Assembly: GCF_024741135.1 (NCBI RefSeq)
Contig: NZ_JANSUY010000017.1
Location: 1 to 64,000 of the forward strand
DNA from: Aquiflexum gelatinilyticum
GTDB taxonomy: Bacteria > Bacteroidota > Bacteroidia > Cytophagales > Cyclobacteriaceae
Reading direction: 5' to 3'
Length of the DNA: 64,000 bases
This document shows, one piece after another, positions 1 through 8,997 of the stretch; the stretch's first letter is position 1; every line of letters begins with the position of its first letter. The notes under the pieces were generated by a model. The model was not told the DNA's origin. It saw nothing but the letters and a program-made list of their open reading frames with translations, and did not search any database. The translations under genes were made by a program, and so were the position numbers.

Positions 1-1
1 A

Positions 2-829
2 TTCAACTACAACAAAGCTTCTATCTTCTTCAACTTTGGAACTACAGGTGCTGTGGCTGGTGAAAAAACATATTACTTCGATGACATGGCTTTTGGTGCA
101 GCAGTGGAATTAAAATCTCAGGTTATTACATTTCCTGCAATTGCATCCAAAACTCTAGGTGATGCCCCTGTTGCAATGAATGCATCATCCACATCCGGCT
201 TAGAAATAACATATTCTAGCTCTGATGACAAAATTACTATGGATGGAAACATGGCAACTATGACAAAAGCAGGTAGGGCTACTATCACTGCTTCTCAAGC
301 TGGTAACAATGAATTTTTACCAGCAGAGCCTGTTTCTCAAAGCTTCTGTATCAATCCTGCTAAGCCGACCATAAGTGTTTCAGGTACCAATACTGAATCT
401 GTCACATTAACTTCAAGTGCAGCTGCAGGCAATCAGTGGTTCTTGAATGGAAATGCAATCACAGGTGCTGTTAGTCAAACTTTGGTAGTAACCACATTTG
501 GAAATTATTCCGTACAGGTTAAAGTGGATGATTGTCTAAGCACAATTTCAGATGAGGTTTCTTTGATCATCAATAGCGCAGAAATCGGTAAAATCCAAGA
601 AATGACCGTATATCCTAATCCTGCAGAAAATTATATCTACCTAAAAGGAATTAATGGTCCTATCCGAAGTGCAGAAATGATCGATATGGCAGGAAGATCA
701 AACCCGATAGAATTTGAATTGTATGATGAAATCTATTCAGCCAATGTTCAGAATCTTTCACCGGGTATTTATGTCCTTTGGATCCAGCAAGGAAATAAGA
801 GTTATCCTTTAAGAGTCATCAAAAAATAA
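2..829 (+). CDS. C-terminal part of a secreted T9SS-exported protein (5' end outside window)
   Basis: The frame is open from base 2 with no start codon, so only the C-terminal ~275 residues are present. The first residues (ending in YYFDDMAFG) look like the last strands of a beta-sandwich carbohydrate-binding module. An Ig-like stretch rich in Ser/Thr follows (repeating fall-to-rise pattern ITYSSSDDKIT, ATITASQAGN), then a second beta-rich segment. The last ~80 residues form a type A T9SS sorting domain: VYPNPAENYIYLKG, a GIYVLWIQ strand and the basic end PLRVIKK. In this family the tail directs export and surface anchoring and is then removed. The catalytic part lies upstream and cannot be identified; a polysaccharide hydrolase is a reasonable inference only. 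A GTG at 53 is an internal codon, not a start. Confidence 0.85.
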   Translation, partial: FNYNKASIFFNFGTTGAVAGEKTYYFDDMAFGAAVELKSQVITFPAIASKTLGDAPVAMNASSTSGLEITYSSSDDKITMDGNMATMTKAGRATITASQAGNNEFLPAEPVSQSFCINPAKPTISVSGTNTESVTLTSSAAAGNQWFLNGNAITGAVSQTLVVTTFGNYSVQVKVDDCLSTISDEVSLIINSAEIGKIQEMTVYPNPAENYIYLKGINGPIRSAEMIDMAGRSNPIEFELYDEIYSANVQNLSPGIYVLWIQQGNKSYPLRVIKK

Positions 830-919
830 GTGACAAGCTGTTTTTGCCCAATCATCGCCCATTGATGGCTTTGATTGGGTGAAAACAAAGTCTCAAATTT
901 CAACCTAATCAAAGAAAAA

Positions 920-1375
920 ATGAAGAAACAATATTTTCAAAAAAAGATAAGCAACATGGTTTTATCCATGATGTTTTTGATTGCCTTGTCACTTTCGGGT
1001 TGTGGAGATGATCCCACCCCTCAACCTTCCGCTCAGGATGTTGCTAGGGAAAAACTAACAGCAACGACCTGGAAACTTACAAAAGTAACAGTGGATGGAG
1101 TAGACCAGACCAGTGTTTACCAAAATTTGACACTGACTTTCACCAATACCGCTTATAGTTCGACAAACGGGAAGGTTATTTGGCCTGCAAGCGGCACATG
1201 GTTATTCAACAATGATCAGGCAACAGAAATGAAACGAAATGACGGATTGGAAATTTCCATTCAAAACCTGACAGATACTTCTTTGAGGTTAGGATTGGAT
1301 TGGGAATCAACATCCATAGGTACAGGAAGAGTTTTGGCTATAGGAGGCCAACATGTTTTTGAATTTGGAAAGTAG
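920..1375 (+). CDS. Lipocalin-like outer-membrane lipoprotein
   Basis: A 151-residue protein. I start it at the ATG at 920 because this gives a clean lipoprotein signal: a basic MKKQ N-terminus, a hydrophobic stretch and the lipobox LSGC followed by GDD. An in-frame upstream start at 875 would bury the signal. The mature part (KLTATTWKLTKVTVDGVDQ, then alternating beta strands ending HVFEFGK) resembles the small lipocalin-like lipoproteins common beside Bacteroidota polysaccharide loci. It lies 90 bases after the T9SS protein on the same strand and is closed by a strong terminator, so the two may share a transcript. Ligand and function are unknown. Confidence 0.75.
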   Translation: MKKQYFQKKISNMVLSMMFLIALSLSGCGDDPTPQPSAQDVAREKLTATTWKLTKVTVDGVDQTSVYQNLTLTFTNTAYSSTNGKVIWPASGTWLFNNDQATEMKRNDGLEISIQNLTDTSLRLGLDWESTSIGTGRVLAIGGQHVFEFGK

Positions 1376-1393
1376 GGTTTATTTGTAATGCAT

Positions 1394-1427
1394 AGAAGCC
1401 GGAGATTTTCTTCGGCTTCTTTTTTTG
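1394..1427 (+). terminator. Rho-independent terminator
   Basis: Perfect 8-bp inverted repeat AGAAGCCG / CGGCTTCT (1394-1401 and 1413-1420) followed by seven T. It lies just after the lipocalin-like lipoprotein gene. Confidence 0.85.
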
Positions 1428-1549
1428 TGTTTTTTGAAAGTTTGCCTATTCAAACTTTTTGCTTTTTATATAAAAATATGACCACCATTGTTTAACCGAG
1501 GATTTTGAAGTAATTATACAACTGTTATAATTCTACTTCAACAATCATA

Positions 1550-2386
1550 ATGCGAATAGACAGCCACCAACATTTTTGGAAATATGATCCAATGGTTCAT
1601 TCTTGGATGGATGATTCAATGAAATCAATCCAAAGAGATTTTCTACCCTACGATCTTAAACCAATTTTGGAGGAAACGGGATTTGATGGTTGCATTGCTG
1701 TTCAGGCTAGCCAAACGGAAACTGAAAACTCATTTCTTCTCTCTTTTGCTCATCAAAATAATTTCATCAAAGGTATTGTCGGATGGGTTGACTTGCAGTC
1801 AAATAACATTATTGATCGTTTGGATCATTATAGTCAGTTCCAAAAAATCAAGGGGTTCAGGCATATTCTACAAGATGAACCTGATATTGATTTTATGCTT
1901 CACCCTTCTTTCATTAATGGAATTAGCAAATTGAATCAATATGGTTTTACATATGATATTTTGATATATCCCGATCACCTTCCAAATGCTTTTACTTTAG
2001 CCAAATCTTTCCCCAATCAACTTTTTGTGATTGATCATCTCGCCAAACCCAAAATCAAAAAACAAGAAATTGCAAACTGGAGTAAGCAGATAAAAAAAAT
2101 TGCAGCACTTGAAAATGTATTCTGCAAGGTTTCAGGCATGGTGACAGAGTCGGATTGGAATAATTGGAAAGAAGAAAACTTCAAACCTTATCTGGATATA
2201 GTTTTAGACGCTTTTGGGATAGAAAGACTGATGTATGGATCAGATTGGCCAGTTTGTACTTTATCTTCTTCATATCAAAATACTCTTAAAATTGTTAGGG
2301 AATACTTTTCAAAGCTGTCTTTTTCCGAACAGGAGTTGTTTTTTGGAGGCAACGCGACCTCATTTTATAATCTGGATGTTATGTGA
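1550..2386 (+). CDS. Amidohydrolase family protein, lactonase-like TIM barrel (COG3618 type)
   Basis: 278 residues with no signal peptide, so probably cytoplasmic. The N-terminus MRIDSHQHFWKYDP carries the metal-binding HxH pair (His6, His8) typical of the amidohydrolase-2/L-fuconolactonase group. FVIDHLAKP and LMYGSDWPVC are the two other hallmark motifs, the second with the conserved Asp at the end of the barrel. The length fits the family (about 275-300). Family members hydrolyse sugar lactones or related carboxylic esters; the substrate cannot be told from this sequence. It is a monocistronic-looking gene after a terminator, with a 174-base upstream gap. Confidence 0.85.
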   Translation: MRIDSHQHFWKYDPMVHSWMDDSMKSIQRDFLPYDLKPILEETGFDGCIAVQASQTETENSFLLSFAHQNNFIKGIVGWVDLQSNNIIDRLDHYSQFQKIKGFRHILQDEPDIDFMLHPSFINGISKLNQYGFTYDILIYPDHLPNAFTLAKSFPNQLFVIDHLAKPKIKKQEIANWSKQIKKIAALENVFCKVSGMVTESDWNNWKEENFKPYLDIVLDAFGIERLMYGSDWPVCTLSSSYQNTLKIVREYFSKLSFSEQELFFGGNATSFYNLDVM

Positions 2387-2535
2387 TTTTTTGCTGAAAT
2401 CCCGGATTGCTTGGTTTATCCTAACTATTTTAAATTCCTTCATTTTGGAGAGTGATTTTTTTACCTTAACTTAAGGAAGGTATTGATTTCCAATACTTTA
2501 TTTTTCAAATGATTCTTCACCAAAATTATAGCAAC

Positions 2536-3522
2536 ATGGAAACAAAAGAGGTATCTCCGGAAATTTTAAAGAAAAAATGGATCGGATCAAGTGTCGCCGA
2601 GCGCGAAGGTCAAGAGTGGGATAAGAAAAAGGAAATGGATTTTACCTATACCAACATAGACAAATTCATAAGGACAAGTCTTGGGGAAAATGCACATTTC
2701 AGCAATGCAATGTACAATGGGGATTATACCATGAGCTTGGAGCAAGCACAACTTAAGAAGTACGAATTTGTCACCAAGGAGCTGGGAATAAAAAAGGGAA
2801 GTAAAGTCCTAGACTTGGGATGCGGATGGGGCGGATGGCTGAAGTACTTGCGTGATGTTGTCGGTGCAGACGGAATAGGGGTAAATCTCTCAGACGGTCA
2901 GGTAAAGGCCTGTCGGGAAAATGGCTTAAAAGCCTTTATCAAGGATGCAAGATTTGTAAAGCCTGAGGATTTCGGGACTTTCGATGCAGTTACTGCCTTT
3001 GGGAGTTTTGAGCATGTGGCTTCTGTTAAAGACTATCTAAATGGAAAACAGGATGAAGTTTATGAAGATTATTTCAGACATGTAGCCAACCTGCTCAATC
3101 CCGGAGGTAAGTTTTACATGCAAAGCATGGTTTTTGAAAAAAACATGATTCCTTTTGACAAAATCGATATCAATGCACCCAAGGATTCCGACAGCTATAT
3201 TTTTGCTTTACTTCTCAAGCATAATCCTGATTCTTGGATTGCATATGGGCATGAGCATATTATCAGAACTGCTGAACCGTTTTTTAAAAATACCTATTAC
3301 AGTGACGGCAGGCTCGATTATATCAAAACCAACCGAGAATGGACCAAGCTGTTTTATAAATTCAATTTGAAGAAATACCTCTGGTTTGCATCCCTAGTTC
3401 CGAAATTGATCACAGACAAGGAATTCAGGCATCAGCTTGCAATTCTCAGGGTTAGACCGAATAGGGTTTGTTTCGAAAGGGAGATTATGGGCCATGCAAG
3501 ATTGATTTTTGAAAAGAAGTGA
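2536..3522 (+). CDS. SAM-dependent methyltransferase, cyclopropane-fatty-acid-synthase-like
   Basis: 328 residues from the chosen ATG (METKEVSPEI); an in-frame ATG at 2509 would add nine residues and cannot be excluded. SAM-binding motif I is clear (VLDLGCGWGGW), followed by an acidic motif II region and FDAVTAFGSFEHV. The spacing, the N-terminal HFSNAMYNGDYTMSLEQAQ segment and C-terminal FEREIMGHARLIFEKK resemble the CFA/mycolic acid synthase group, which methylates unsaturated acyl chains in phospholipids. The C-terminal half differs from classical CFA synthase, so a different small acceptor is possible. It lies between two unrelated genes on the same strand. Confidence 0.75.
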   Translation: METKEVSPEILKKKWIGSSVAEREGQEWDKKKEMDFTYTNIDKFIRTSLGENAHFSNAMYNGDYTMSLEQAQLKKYEFVTKELGIKKGSKVLDLGCGWGGWLKYLRDVVGADGIGVNLSDGQVKACRENGLKAFIKDARFVKPEDFGTFDAVTAFGSFEHVASVKDYLNGKQDEVYEDYFRHVANLLNPGGKFYMQSMVFEKNMIPFDKIDINAPKDSDSYIFALLLKHNPDSWIAYGHEHIIRTAEPFFKNTYYSDGRLDYIKTNREWTKLFYKFNLKKYLWFASLVPKLITDKEFRHQLAILRVRPNRVCFEREIMGHARLIFEKK

Positions 3523-3557
3523 TTGGTGTTTAGATAGTTAAATAACAAGAAATTGTG

Positions 3558-3596
3558 GAAGTCATCCAAGAATATCCTTGGCTGACTTCTTCATTT
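3558..3596 (+). terminator. Probable terminator hairpin
   Basis: Long inverted repeat GAAGTCA-t-CCAAG / CTTGG-c-TGACTTC between 3558 and 3589, placed just after the methyltransferase gene. Only a short, interrupted T-run follows, so termination strength is uncertain. Confidence 0.5.
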
Positions 3597-3660
3597 TGTG
3601 AGGTGGTGATTGGACTTTTCTAAATCAGAACTGTTGTTTTTAGCTTTGCGTTAAGTGGTT

Positions 3661-4764
3661 ATGTCTAGAAAATTCTCAGCCTTAGCTTTTTTACTTTTTA
3701 CCTTATGCCGGTATTCAATTGCCCAAGAGAAAATTTTTGATTTAAACTCTACCAACAAGATCATATTGGAAAATTCAAGTTTCAATTTGTCTGATGTCAT
3801 TTACGATCAGGATGAATCGGCTTCAATTGGGAAAATATATATCGCTCAAAATCAACCCAATAAAGCAATCATTAAAAATGGATTGGCAGGAGGAATCAGC
3901 ATTTTTTACAAAAACTCAATCCAAAAAACTGATAATGATAGAACCATCCAATTGAAAGTTCTGGAATTTACCATTAATGAGAAACTGCAAAGCAGTAAGG
4001 TTGCATCAGGGGAGTTGAAAGTCAAATTTGGATATTTCCTGAAAACATCATTTGAACCTGTCCATTTGGTGGATTATGAAGCTGGGATTACTTACCAAAG
4101 GTCCATTCATCGAACTGATTTAGTAAATCAGATCTTAAGCAGGGGGATTTCAAATTCAATTGTGTTTATCAATGATTGGATAAATGAACATGCTACACAC
4201 AATAGAAAACTTGCAAAAACTGTCCGGTTGGAAATAGTGGAAAAAATGAACAGAAGTGACAGGGATACAGTTTTTTATCATCCCGGTCGTAGACTTACTT
4301 GGAGTGACTTCAGGGAAAGTCCCAATCGGAACTCAGGATACAACGCTACTATTTTTACAAGTTTGGCTATGGAAGGTTCGCCCTTCATGGAGGATGGAGT
4401 TTTGGTACTTCCTGTAGAAGTTAAAGTTTATATGTTACCCGAATCTTCTTGGGTAAAAACCCAAGGGAAAAATGATTATTCATTGAACCACGAACAAAAG
4501 CATTTTGACATCACCCGAGTGGTTGGCAACAGGTTGGTCAACAAGTTGAAAAACCTCGAAGTTACTCCTGAAAATTATGAAGCTGAAGTGAATGAGGCTT
4601 TTTTTGACTCTTACAGAGAAATGAACAAGCTGCAGGAAATCTATGATGCAAGGACAAGACACGGCTTGGATAAGGAGGTTCAATCCCGGTGGAATGACAT
4701 CATCGGTCAAGCTTTAAAAGGTGATATGGAAGAAATTGAAAGAGAATTAGAAAAAGGAAAGTAA
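3661..4764 (+). CDS. Secreted DUF922-like protein with HEXXH zinc-protease motif
   Basis: 367 residues from the ATG at 3661; a GTG two codons earlier is less likely. The N-terminus is a signal peptide (MSRKFSALAFLLF...SIAQEK), so it is periplasmic or exported. The C-terminal third has LTWSDFRESPNRNSGYNA and NHEQKHFDI, with HEXXH at His277-Glu278-His281, matching the DUF922 pattern of predicted secreted zinc-dependent proteases. The end is charged and alpha-helical. The first ~200 residues have no domain I recognise. The gene stands 143 bases before the serine hydrolase gene on the same strand. Proteolytic activity has not been shown for this family as far as I know. Confidence 0.7.
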   Translation: MSRKFSALAFLLFTLCRYSIAQEKIFDLNSTNKIILENSSFNLSDVIYDQDESASIGKIYIAQNQPNKAIIKNGLAGGISIFYKNSIQKTDNDRTIQLKVLEFTINEKLQSSKVASGELKVKFGYFLKTSFEPVHLVDYEAGITYQRSIHRTDLVNQILSRGISNSIVFINDWINEHATHNRKLAKTVRLEIVEKMNRSDRDTVFYHPGRRLTWSDFRESPNRNSGYNATIFTSLAMEGSPFMEDGVLVLPVEVKVYMLPESSWVKTQGKNDYSLNHEQKHFDITRVVGNRLVNKLKNLEVTPENYEAEVNEAFFDSYREMNKLQEIYDARTRHGLDKEVQSRWNDIIGQALKGDMEEIERELEKGK

Positions 4765-4907
4765 GGAAATATAAATTTAAACTAATAATCAAAATCAAAT
4801 TGTGGATGAGATATGGTTTGATTACCTTATTCATTCCCATTGAAGAAAATATGCGTATTTTTATCTCCAATACTTCAAAATCCATTAAAAACCGCTCAAA
4901 CTTGACA

Positions 4908-6425
4908 ATGAAAATAACCACGTTCTTCCTTATACTTTTTCTGATTTACCTTCCAGCAATTGCCCAAAGTTCTCTTCCCAGAAGTACTCCAAAAGCCCAA
5001 CAAGTTTCCTCCGGAGGGATTTTGAATTTTATCGAAGCTATAGAGAAAAGTAACCATGAAGTCCACAGCTTAATGGTGCTGAGACATGGAAAGGTAATTG
5101 CAGAGGGATGGTGGGATCCATACAAGCCAGAACTTAAGCATACCATGTATTCGGTCAGCAAGAGTTTTACTGCCACAGCTATTGGCTTCGCAGTAGTTGA
5201 AAACAAACTCAAAGTAACAGATAAAGTCATTTCATTTTTTCCTGAATCTTTGCCCAAAACAATCAGTCCAAACCTTGCCAAATTAGAAATCAAGGATTTG
5301 CTTACTATGAGCGTGGGGCATGACAAAAGCTTTAATCAGGAAGTTTTTACCACTGAAAATTGGGTGGAAGCCTTTCTGAATATGCCGATTGCCAATGAAC
5401 CGGGCACAAAATTCCTGTACAATACTTCGGCGAGCTACATGATGTCTGCTATCATCCAAAAGGTTACCGGACAAACCCTCTTGGACTATTTGGAACCAAG
5501 GTTATTGAAACCTTTGGGCATTTCAGGCTTGGACTGGGAGACGGATTTACAGGGTATCCAAACCGGGGGTTGGGGTATCCGTGTCAAGACAGAAGACATG
5601 GCCAAATTCGGTCAATTGTTCCTACAAAAAGGGAAATGGAACGGAAAACAAATACTACCGGAGTCATGGATAGAAGAAGCCACCACTTTGAAAATCTTGC
5701 AAGAACCCAATGCTTCCCCAGAAAAAATGGCTTCTAATGATTGGATTCAAGGATATGCCTATCAGATGTGGAGAAGCCGGCACAATTCCTACCGTGCTGA
5801 CGGTGCTTTTGGACAATATATTTTGATTTTGCCTGAAAAAGATGCGGTCATTATCCTTACCTCAGAGACCAACGACCTGCAAGGTTTACTTGACTTGGTC
5901 TGGGAAAATCTCCTATCTGCATTTGATGATTCATCCGATCAGGATTCAGTGTTGAAAGATAGATTGGAGAAGCTTTCTTTGACTCCTTTGCAAAGCGAAA
6001 GCAATCCAGAGATGGAGAAAAAAATTAATGGAAAAAATTATACCATAACTTCAAATGTGGATAAAATCAGTTCTTTTTCTCTGAACTTTCAGGAGGGGGT
6101 TTGTCTTTTGAATTATGTTCAAGGCCCAAATACTTACAGGTTGATTTTTGGATCGGGAAGATGGATCAAAGATGAAACCGATAAAGTAGGACCAAATCTT
6201 TTTACTTTTGCTCAGAACCAACAGGTAGGCTTGGCTCCATTCAAAATCGCAGGAAGTTATGCTTGGATAGATGTGAATACTATCGAACTTCAGCTCAGGT
6301 ATATCGAAAGTCCCCACACTGAAATCATCAGGATCACATTTGAAGGAGAAAATGCAAAGCTTACATTTATCAACAGCTTTGAAGGGGAAGGTAAGAAGGT
6401 GAATTTTGAGGCGAAAGTTTACTGA
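4908..6425 (+). CDS. Exported serine hydrolase, beta-lactamase (class C) fold
   Basis: 505 residues from the ATG at 4908, which opens a good signal peptide (MKITTFFLILFLIYLPAIAQ). The active site SxxK is Ser82-Val-Ser-Lys85 in YSVSKSFTAT; LYNTSASY supplies the second YxN-like motif and HNSYRADGAFGQYI the third region. Residues ~40-330 form the beta-lactamase/esterase domain. The remaining ~175 residues are a beta-rich C-terminal domain of unknown role. Members of this superfamily are esterases, D-Ala-D-Ala peptidases or amidases, and resistance to beta-lactams is not implied. The catalytic domain is closely similar to the C-terminal half of the ChbG-like fusion at 50638-52488. Confidence 0.85.
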   Translation: MKITTFFLILFLIYLPAIAQSSLPRSTPKAQQVSSGGILNFIEAIEKSNHEVHSLMVLRHGKVIAEGWWDPYKPELKHTMYSVSKSFTATAIGFAVVENKLKVTDKVISFFPESLPKTISPNLAKLEIKDLLTMSVGHDKSFNQEVFTTENWVEAFLNMPIANEPGTKFLYNTSASYMMSAIIQKVTGQTLLDYLEPRLLKPLGISGLDWETDLQGIQTGGWGIRVKTEDMAKFGQLFLQKGKWNGKQILPESWIEEATTLKILQEPNASPEKMASNDWIQGYAYQMWRSRHNSYRADGAFGQYILILPEKDAVIILTSETNDLQGLLDLVWENLLSAFDDSSDQDSVLKDRLEKLSLTPLQSESNPEMEKKINGKNYTITSNVDKISSFSLNFQEGVCLLNYVQGPNTYRLIFGSGRWIKDETDKVGPNLFTFAQNQQVGLAPFKIAGSYAWIDVNTIELQLRYIESPHTEIIRITFEGENAKLTFINSFEGEGKKVNFEAKVY

Positions 6426-6512
6426 ACGGGACGGAAGTAGGTGGTAAAAGGTGAAATTGAGAGTTACCAGTAATTCTATAGGACGACTCCAAGCGAAATA
6501 AAGTGAATTAAA

Positions 6513-7028
6513 ATGAAAGACTTTATAAAAAAAATTAGACTTGAAAAATGGCATTTCTATTTGCTTGGATTTTTGCTTATAAATTTTTGCATAGGACTAG
6601 TATCAGGGTATAAACTAAATCAAAACCTGACATTCATTCTAAAGATAATTTTATACCTGACAGGACTAATTTTGTTCTTGACGACACTTAGACCATTTAA
6701 GAAAACAGCCATTTATTATTCTTTTTATGCTATTTCGGGCGTTTTGACAGGACTTTTCTTTTTGTTTGGTGGTATTTTACCTGCAATAATATCTTCACTT
6801 GTATTAATTCCAATTGTTCCAAAACAAACTGAGTATAAAACCGAGACAATTAAAATCTATAACAGATTTCAAGATTTTATGGCTAGTTGTTGTTCATATG
6901 AAGTTGTAGAACCTAAACTCTATATTTTTGAAAAACATTTAGGTTACATAATATTGAAAAGCCTATTGAAGCTGACAAGGACGAGTTTAGTTTTAAAAAT
7001 AACACGATTATTTATAAGTACGAATTAG
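6513..7028 (+). CDS. Hypothetical membrane protein, probably broken by a frameshift
   Basis: 171 residues with four hydrophobic segments (WHFYLLGFLLINFCIG, ILKIILYLTGLILFL, IYYSFYAISGVLTGLFFLF, ILPAIISSLVLIPIV), followed by a soluble tail. I do not recognise the family. The tail seems to change frame at the A5 run 6931-6935. In the frame shifted by one base, translation continues as FRLHNIEKPIEADKDEF and then a typical soluble sequence to a stop at 7087, giving about 190 residues in total. The last ~30 residues of the uninterrupted frame (GYIILKSLLKL...) look like out-of-frame translation. A one-base deletion, either real or a sequencing error, would explain this. Confidence 0.55.
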   Translation: MKDFIKKIRLEKWHFYLLGFLLINFCIGLVSGYKLNQNLTFILKIILYLTGLILFLTTLRPFKKTAIYYSFYAISGVLTGLFFLFGGILPAIISSLVLIPIVPKQTEYKTETIKIYNRFQDFMASCCSYEVVEPKLYIFEKHLGYIILKSLLKLTRTSLVLKITRLFISTN

Positions 7029-7261
7029 ATAATTATGGACAAACAACAACAGTTAGAGACACGACAGAAATACTTAATTTTGAATAGAAGTTCTACCGCT
7101 GACAGCAGTATTGCAAAAGAGGGGAGGAGGGTGTAATTCTAAGAAAGTGAGATGCTAAATTCAAGTTTTATGCATCTATTGAAGTTTAGTGCTGAAAAAC
7201 CCCCATTAGCAAAGCGGCAAAACGGTAAAGGAATTAATGATATAATTAGAAAAATAATCAA

Positions 7262-7729
7262 ATGAACAAGACAGCATCAATCATCGAATCCATAAAAGAA
7301 ACAAAAGGCGAAATCAATTGGCAGGAATTGTTGGAAAACATCATCTCAGCTTTTGATTGTACTACAGGAACTATCCACACCCTTGACAAATCGACCAATT
7401 TTCTGATGCTTAAATCCCAGAAAGGCATTCCTGATTTTTTGTTGCCAAAGATGTCGGTGATTCCGATCGGCAAAGGAATGGCAGGAATCGCTGCAGAAAG
7501 AAAACAGCCTGTCGAAATGTGTAACCTGCAGACAGATTCATCCGGAGTGGCAAGGCCTGCCGCAAAGGAAACCAAAGTCGAAGGTTCCATCGCTGCACCG
7601 ATGTTACTTGATGGGGAATTGTATGGAACCTTGGGCATCGCCAAGCCTGTGCCTTATGATTTTACCAAAGAAGAGAGTGAGGCATTGTTAACAATTGGCG
7701 AGGAGATTGGGAAGTGGCTGAGAGGTTAA
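7262..7729 (+). CDS. GAF domain protein
   Basis: 155 residues, essentially a single GAF domain. FDCTTGTIHTLD begins the sensory fold, IPIGKGMAGIAAERKQPVEMCNLQ is the GAF signature region, and APMLLDGELYGTLGIAKP closes it before an amphipathic helix. No signal peptide, no membrane segment and no output domain are visible, so it would be a small cytoplasmic sensor or a free-methionine-sulfoxide-reductase-like protein. The Cys residues present (Cys35 region and MCNL) are not arranged clearly enough to claim the fRMsr activity. The AT-rich gaps on both sides suggest a single-gene transcript. Confidence 0.8.
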   Translation: MNKTASIIESIKETKGEINWQELLENIISAFDCTTGTIHTLDKSTNFLMLKSQKGIPDFLLPKMSVIPIGKGMAGIAAERKQPVEMCNLQTDSSGVARPAAKETKVEGSIAAPMLLDGELYGTLGIAKPVPYDFTKEESEALLTIGEEIGKWLRG

Positions 7730-8008
7730 AATGAAAAAGAATTGACAGAGGTGAAAGGTTTGGTAAAAACCTTATAAATGTTATTTCCACTTTTGGAATT
7801 AATATTCATGTTTCTAGGGTAGAGTTGATTTTATTTAAAAACGATATGATGCAGATGAAGAAAATGGATTTCAAAAAATGGAATTTATTAGGAGAGATCA
7901 TAGAAGATTTTTTTATCTAATCCTTTAAATTCAAAAGGTATTTTTAGTGGGTTTTTAGTTTCTTTTTACCAGAAGATTTATCTTGGGCTTGTAGAAAAAT
8001 TTAGGACA

Positions 8009-8842
8009 ATGTACCTCAGCAACCAAAACGAAAAACTAATCCGGAAATTTATTGAGCAGAATTTCCAAGAACTGAATAGTAATTCTATCAAAACAAAAAT
8101 AGCAACTTGGGACAAAAACCCTGATAGGATTTTTGAGGAAATAGGAAAGCTAAAGGCAATTGTCGAAAACAACCAATTCTCTAAAATTAATCCATCAAAA
8201 TTCGGAGCTTATATAGAAAAGGAATTGGCTGAAACTGAATTCAAAATCTTTGAAAAGAAAATTTTGTCTTCACGAGTCAGAACCGAAGAGAATTTTGCTA
8301 GGGTAATTTTAGATTATTTGGGTGATGATTATATCCAAAAGAAAGATTTGATTAAGCGGTTTTTTAGTGGAAAATACTTTTATACTTCTGAAAAATCTTT
8401 GTTAAAGCTTCTGAATGAAGTTAGCACCAAAATCAAGTTAGAAAAGCTAGAATCAAAACTCAAAAACAAAGACCCAAAATCAGGGAAAACTGCTATTGAG
8501 GATTTAGATAAAATGACAGGAGTCGAATTTGAGAATTTTTTAAAAACATTTTTTGAAAGAAGGGGATTCAAAGTCACAACCACCAAAATTTCAAATGACC
8601 AAGGGTGTGACCTAATTTTACAAAAACTTGGCGAAAAGACCAGTGTTCAGGCAAAAAGGTATGTAGGTACAATTGGAAATGATGCTATCCAACAAGTTGT
8701 AGCCTCTCTGAAATATTATAAATGCGACATTGCTTTGGTGATTACCACTAGTAAATATACTAAAGCAGCTGAAAAACTTGCAGAAGCCAATCATGTGGAA
8801 TTATGGGATCGCGAGGCTTTAAAGAAGAAGTTGAAGGAATAA
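8009..8842 (+). CDS. Mrr-like restriction endonuclease family protein
   Basis: 277 residues. Residues ~165-277 are an Mrr-type PD-(D/E)xK nuclease domain: MTGVEFENFLKTFFERRGF at the start, then Asp201 in GCDLIL and Gln214-x-Lys216 in SVQAKRY as the catalytic set, and TTSKYTKAAEKLA near the end. The first ~165 residues are mostly helical and charged and match nothing I recognise; they may be a DNA-target or regulatory domain. Mrr proteins cut modified foreign DNA. No methyltransferase or partner gene lies nearby, which fits a type IV-like solitary enzyme. The gene is AT-rich and sits among other accessory-looking genes. Confidence 0.8.
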   Translation: MYLSNQNEKLIRKFIEQNFQELNSNSIKTKIATWDKNPDRIFEEIGKLKAIVENNQFSKINPSKFGAYIEKELAETEFKIFEKKILSSRVRTEENFARVILDYLGDDYIQKKDLIKRFFSGKYFYTSEKSLLKLLNEVSTKIKLEKLESKLKNKDPKSGKTAIEDLDKMTGVEFENFLKTFFERRGFKVTTTKISNDQGCDLILQKLGEKTSVQAKRYVGTIGNDAIQQVVASLKYYKCDIALVITTSKYTKAAEKLAEANHVELWDREALKKKLKE

Positions 8843-8997
8843 GTTAAATATTCCGGATGAAATTTAATTCAAAAACATTTTCATCCTATCCGAAATGGTC
8901 CAATTTTATAAAATAAACCAAATTATTCAAATAATTCCCAAAGACCATCTTAAATAAAATTATGGATATTCCAAAACCCTTTGCTAATTTCCATCCT

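Noticed and set aside
53-829. GTG at base 53 as start of a full gene
   Set aside because: The frame stays open to base 2 with typical beta-sandwich sequence, so the gene begins outside the window.
4908-6425. Beta-lactam resistance gene
   Set aside because: The SxxK fold is shared by many esterases and peptidases; nothing specific to beta-lactamases was seen.
6051-6554. A minus-strand frame across the end of the serine hydrolase and the next gene
   Set aside because: No start signal, no motif, and overlaps two plus-strand genes.
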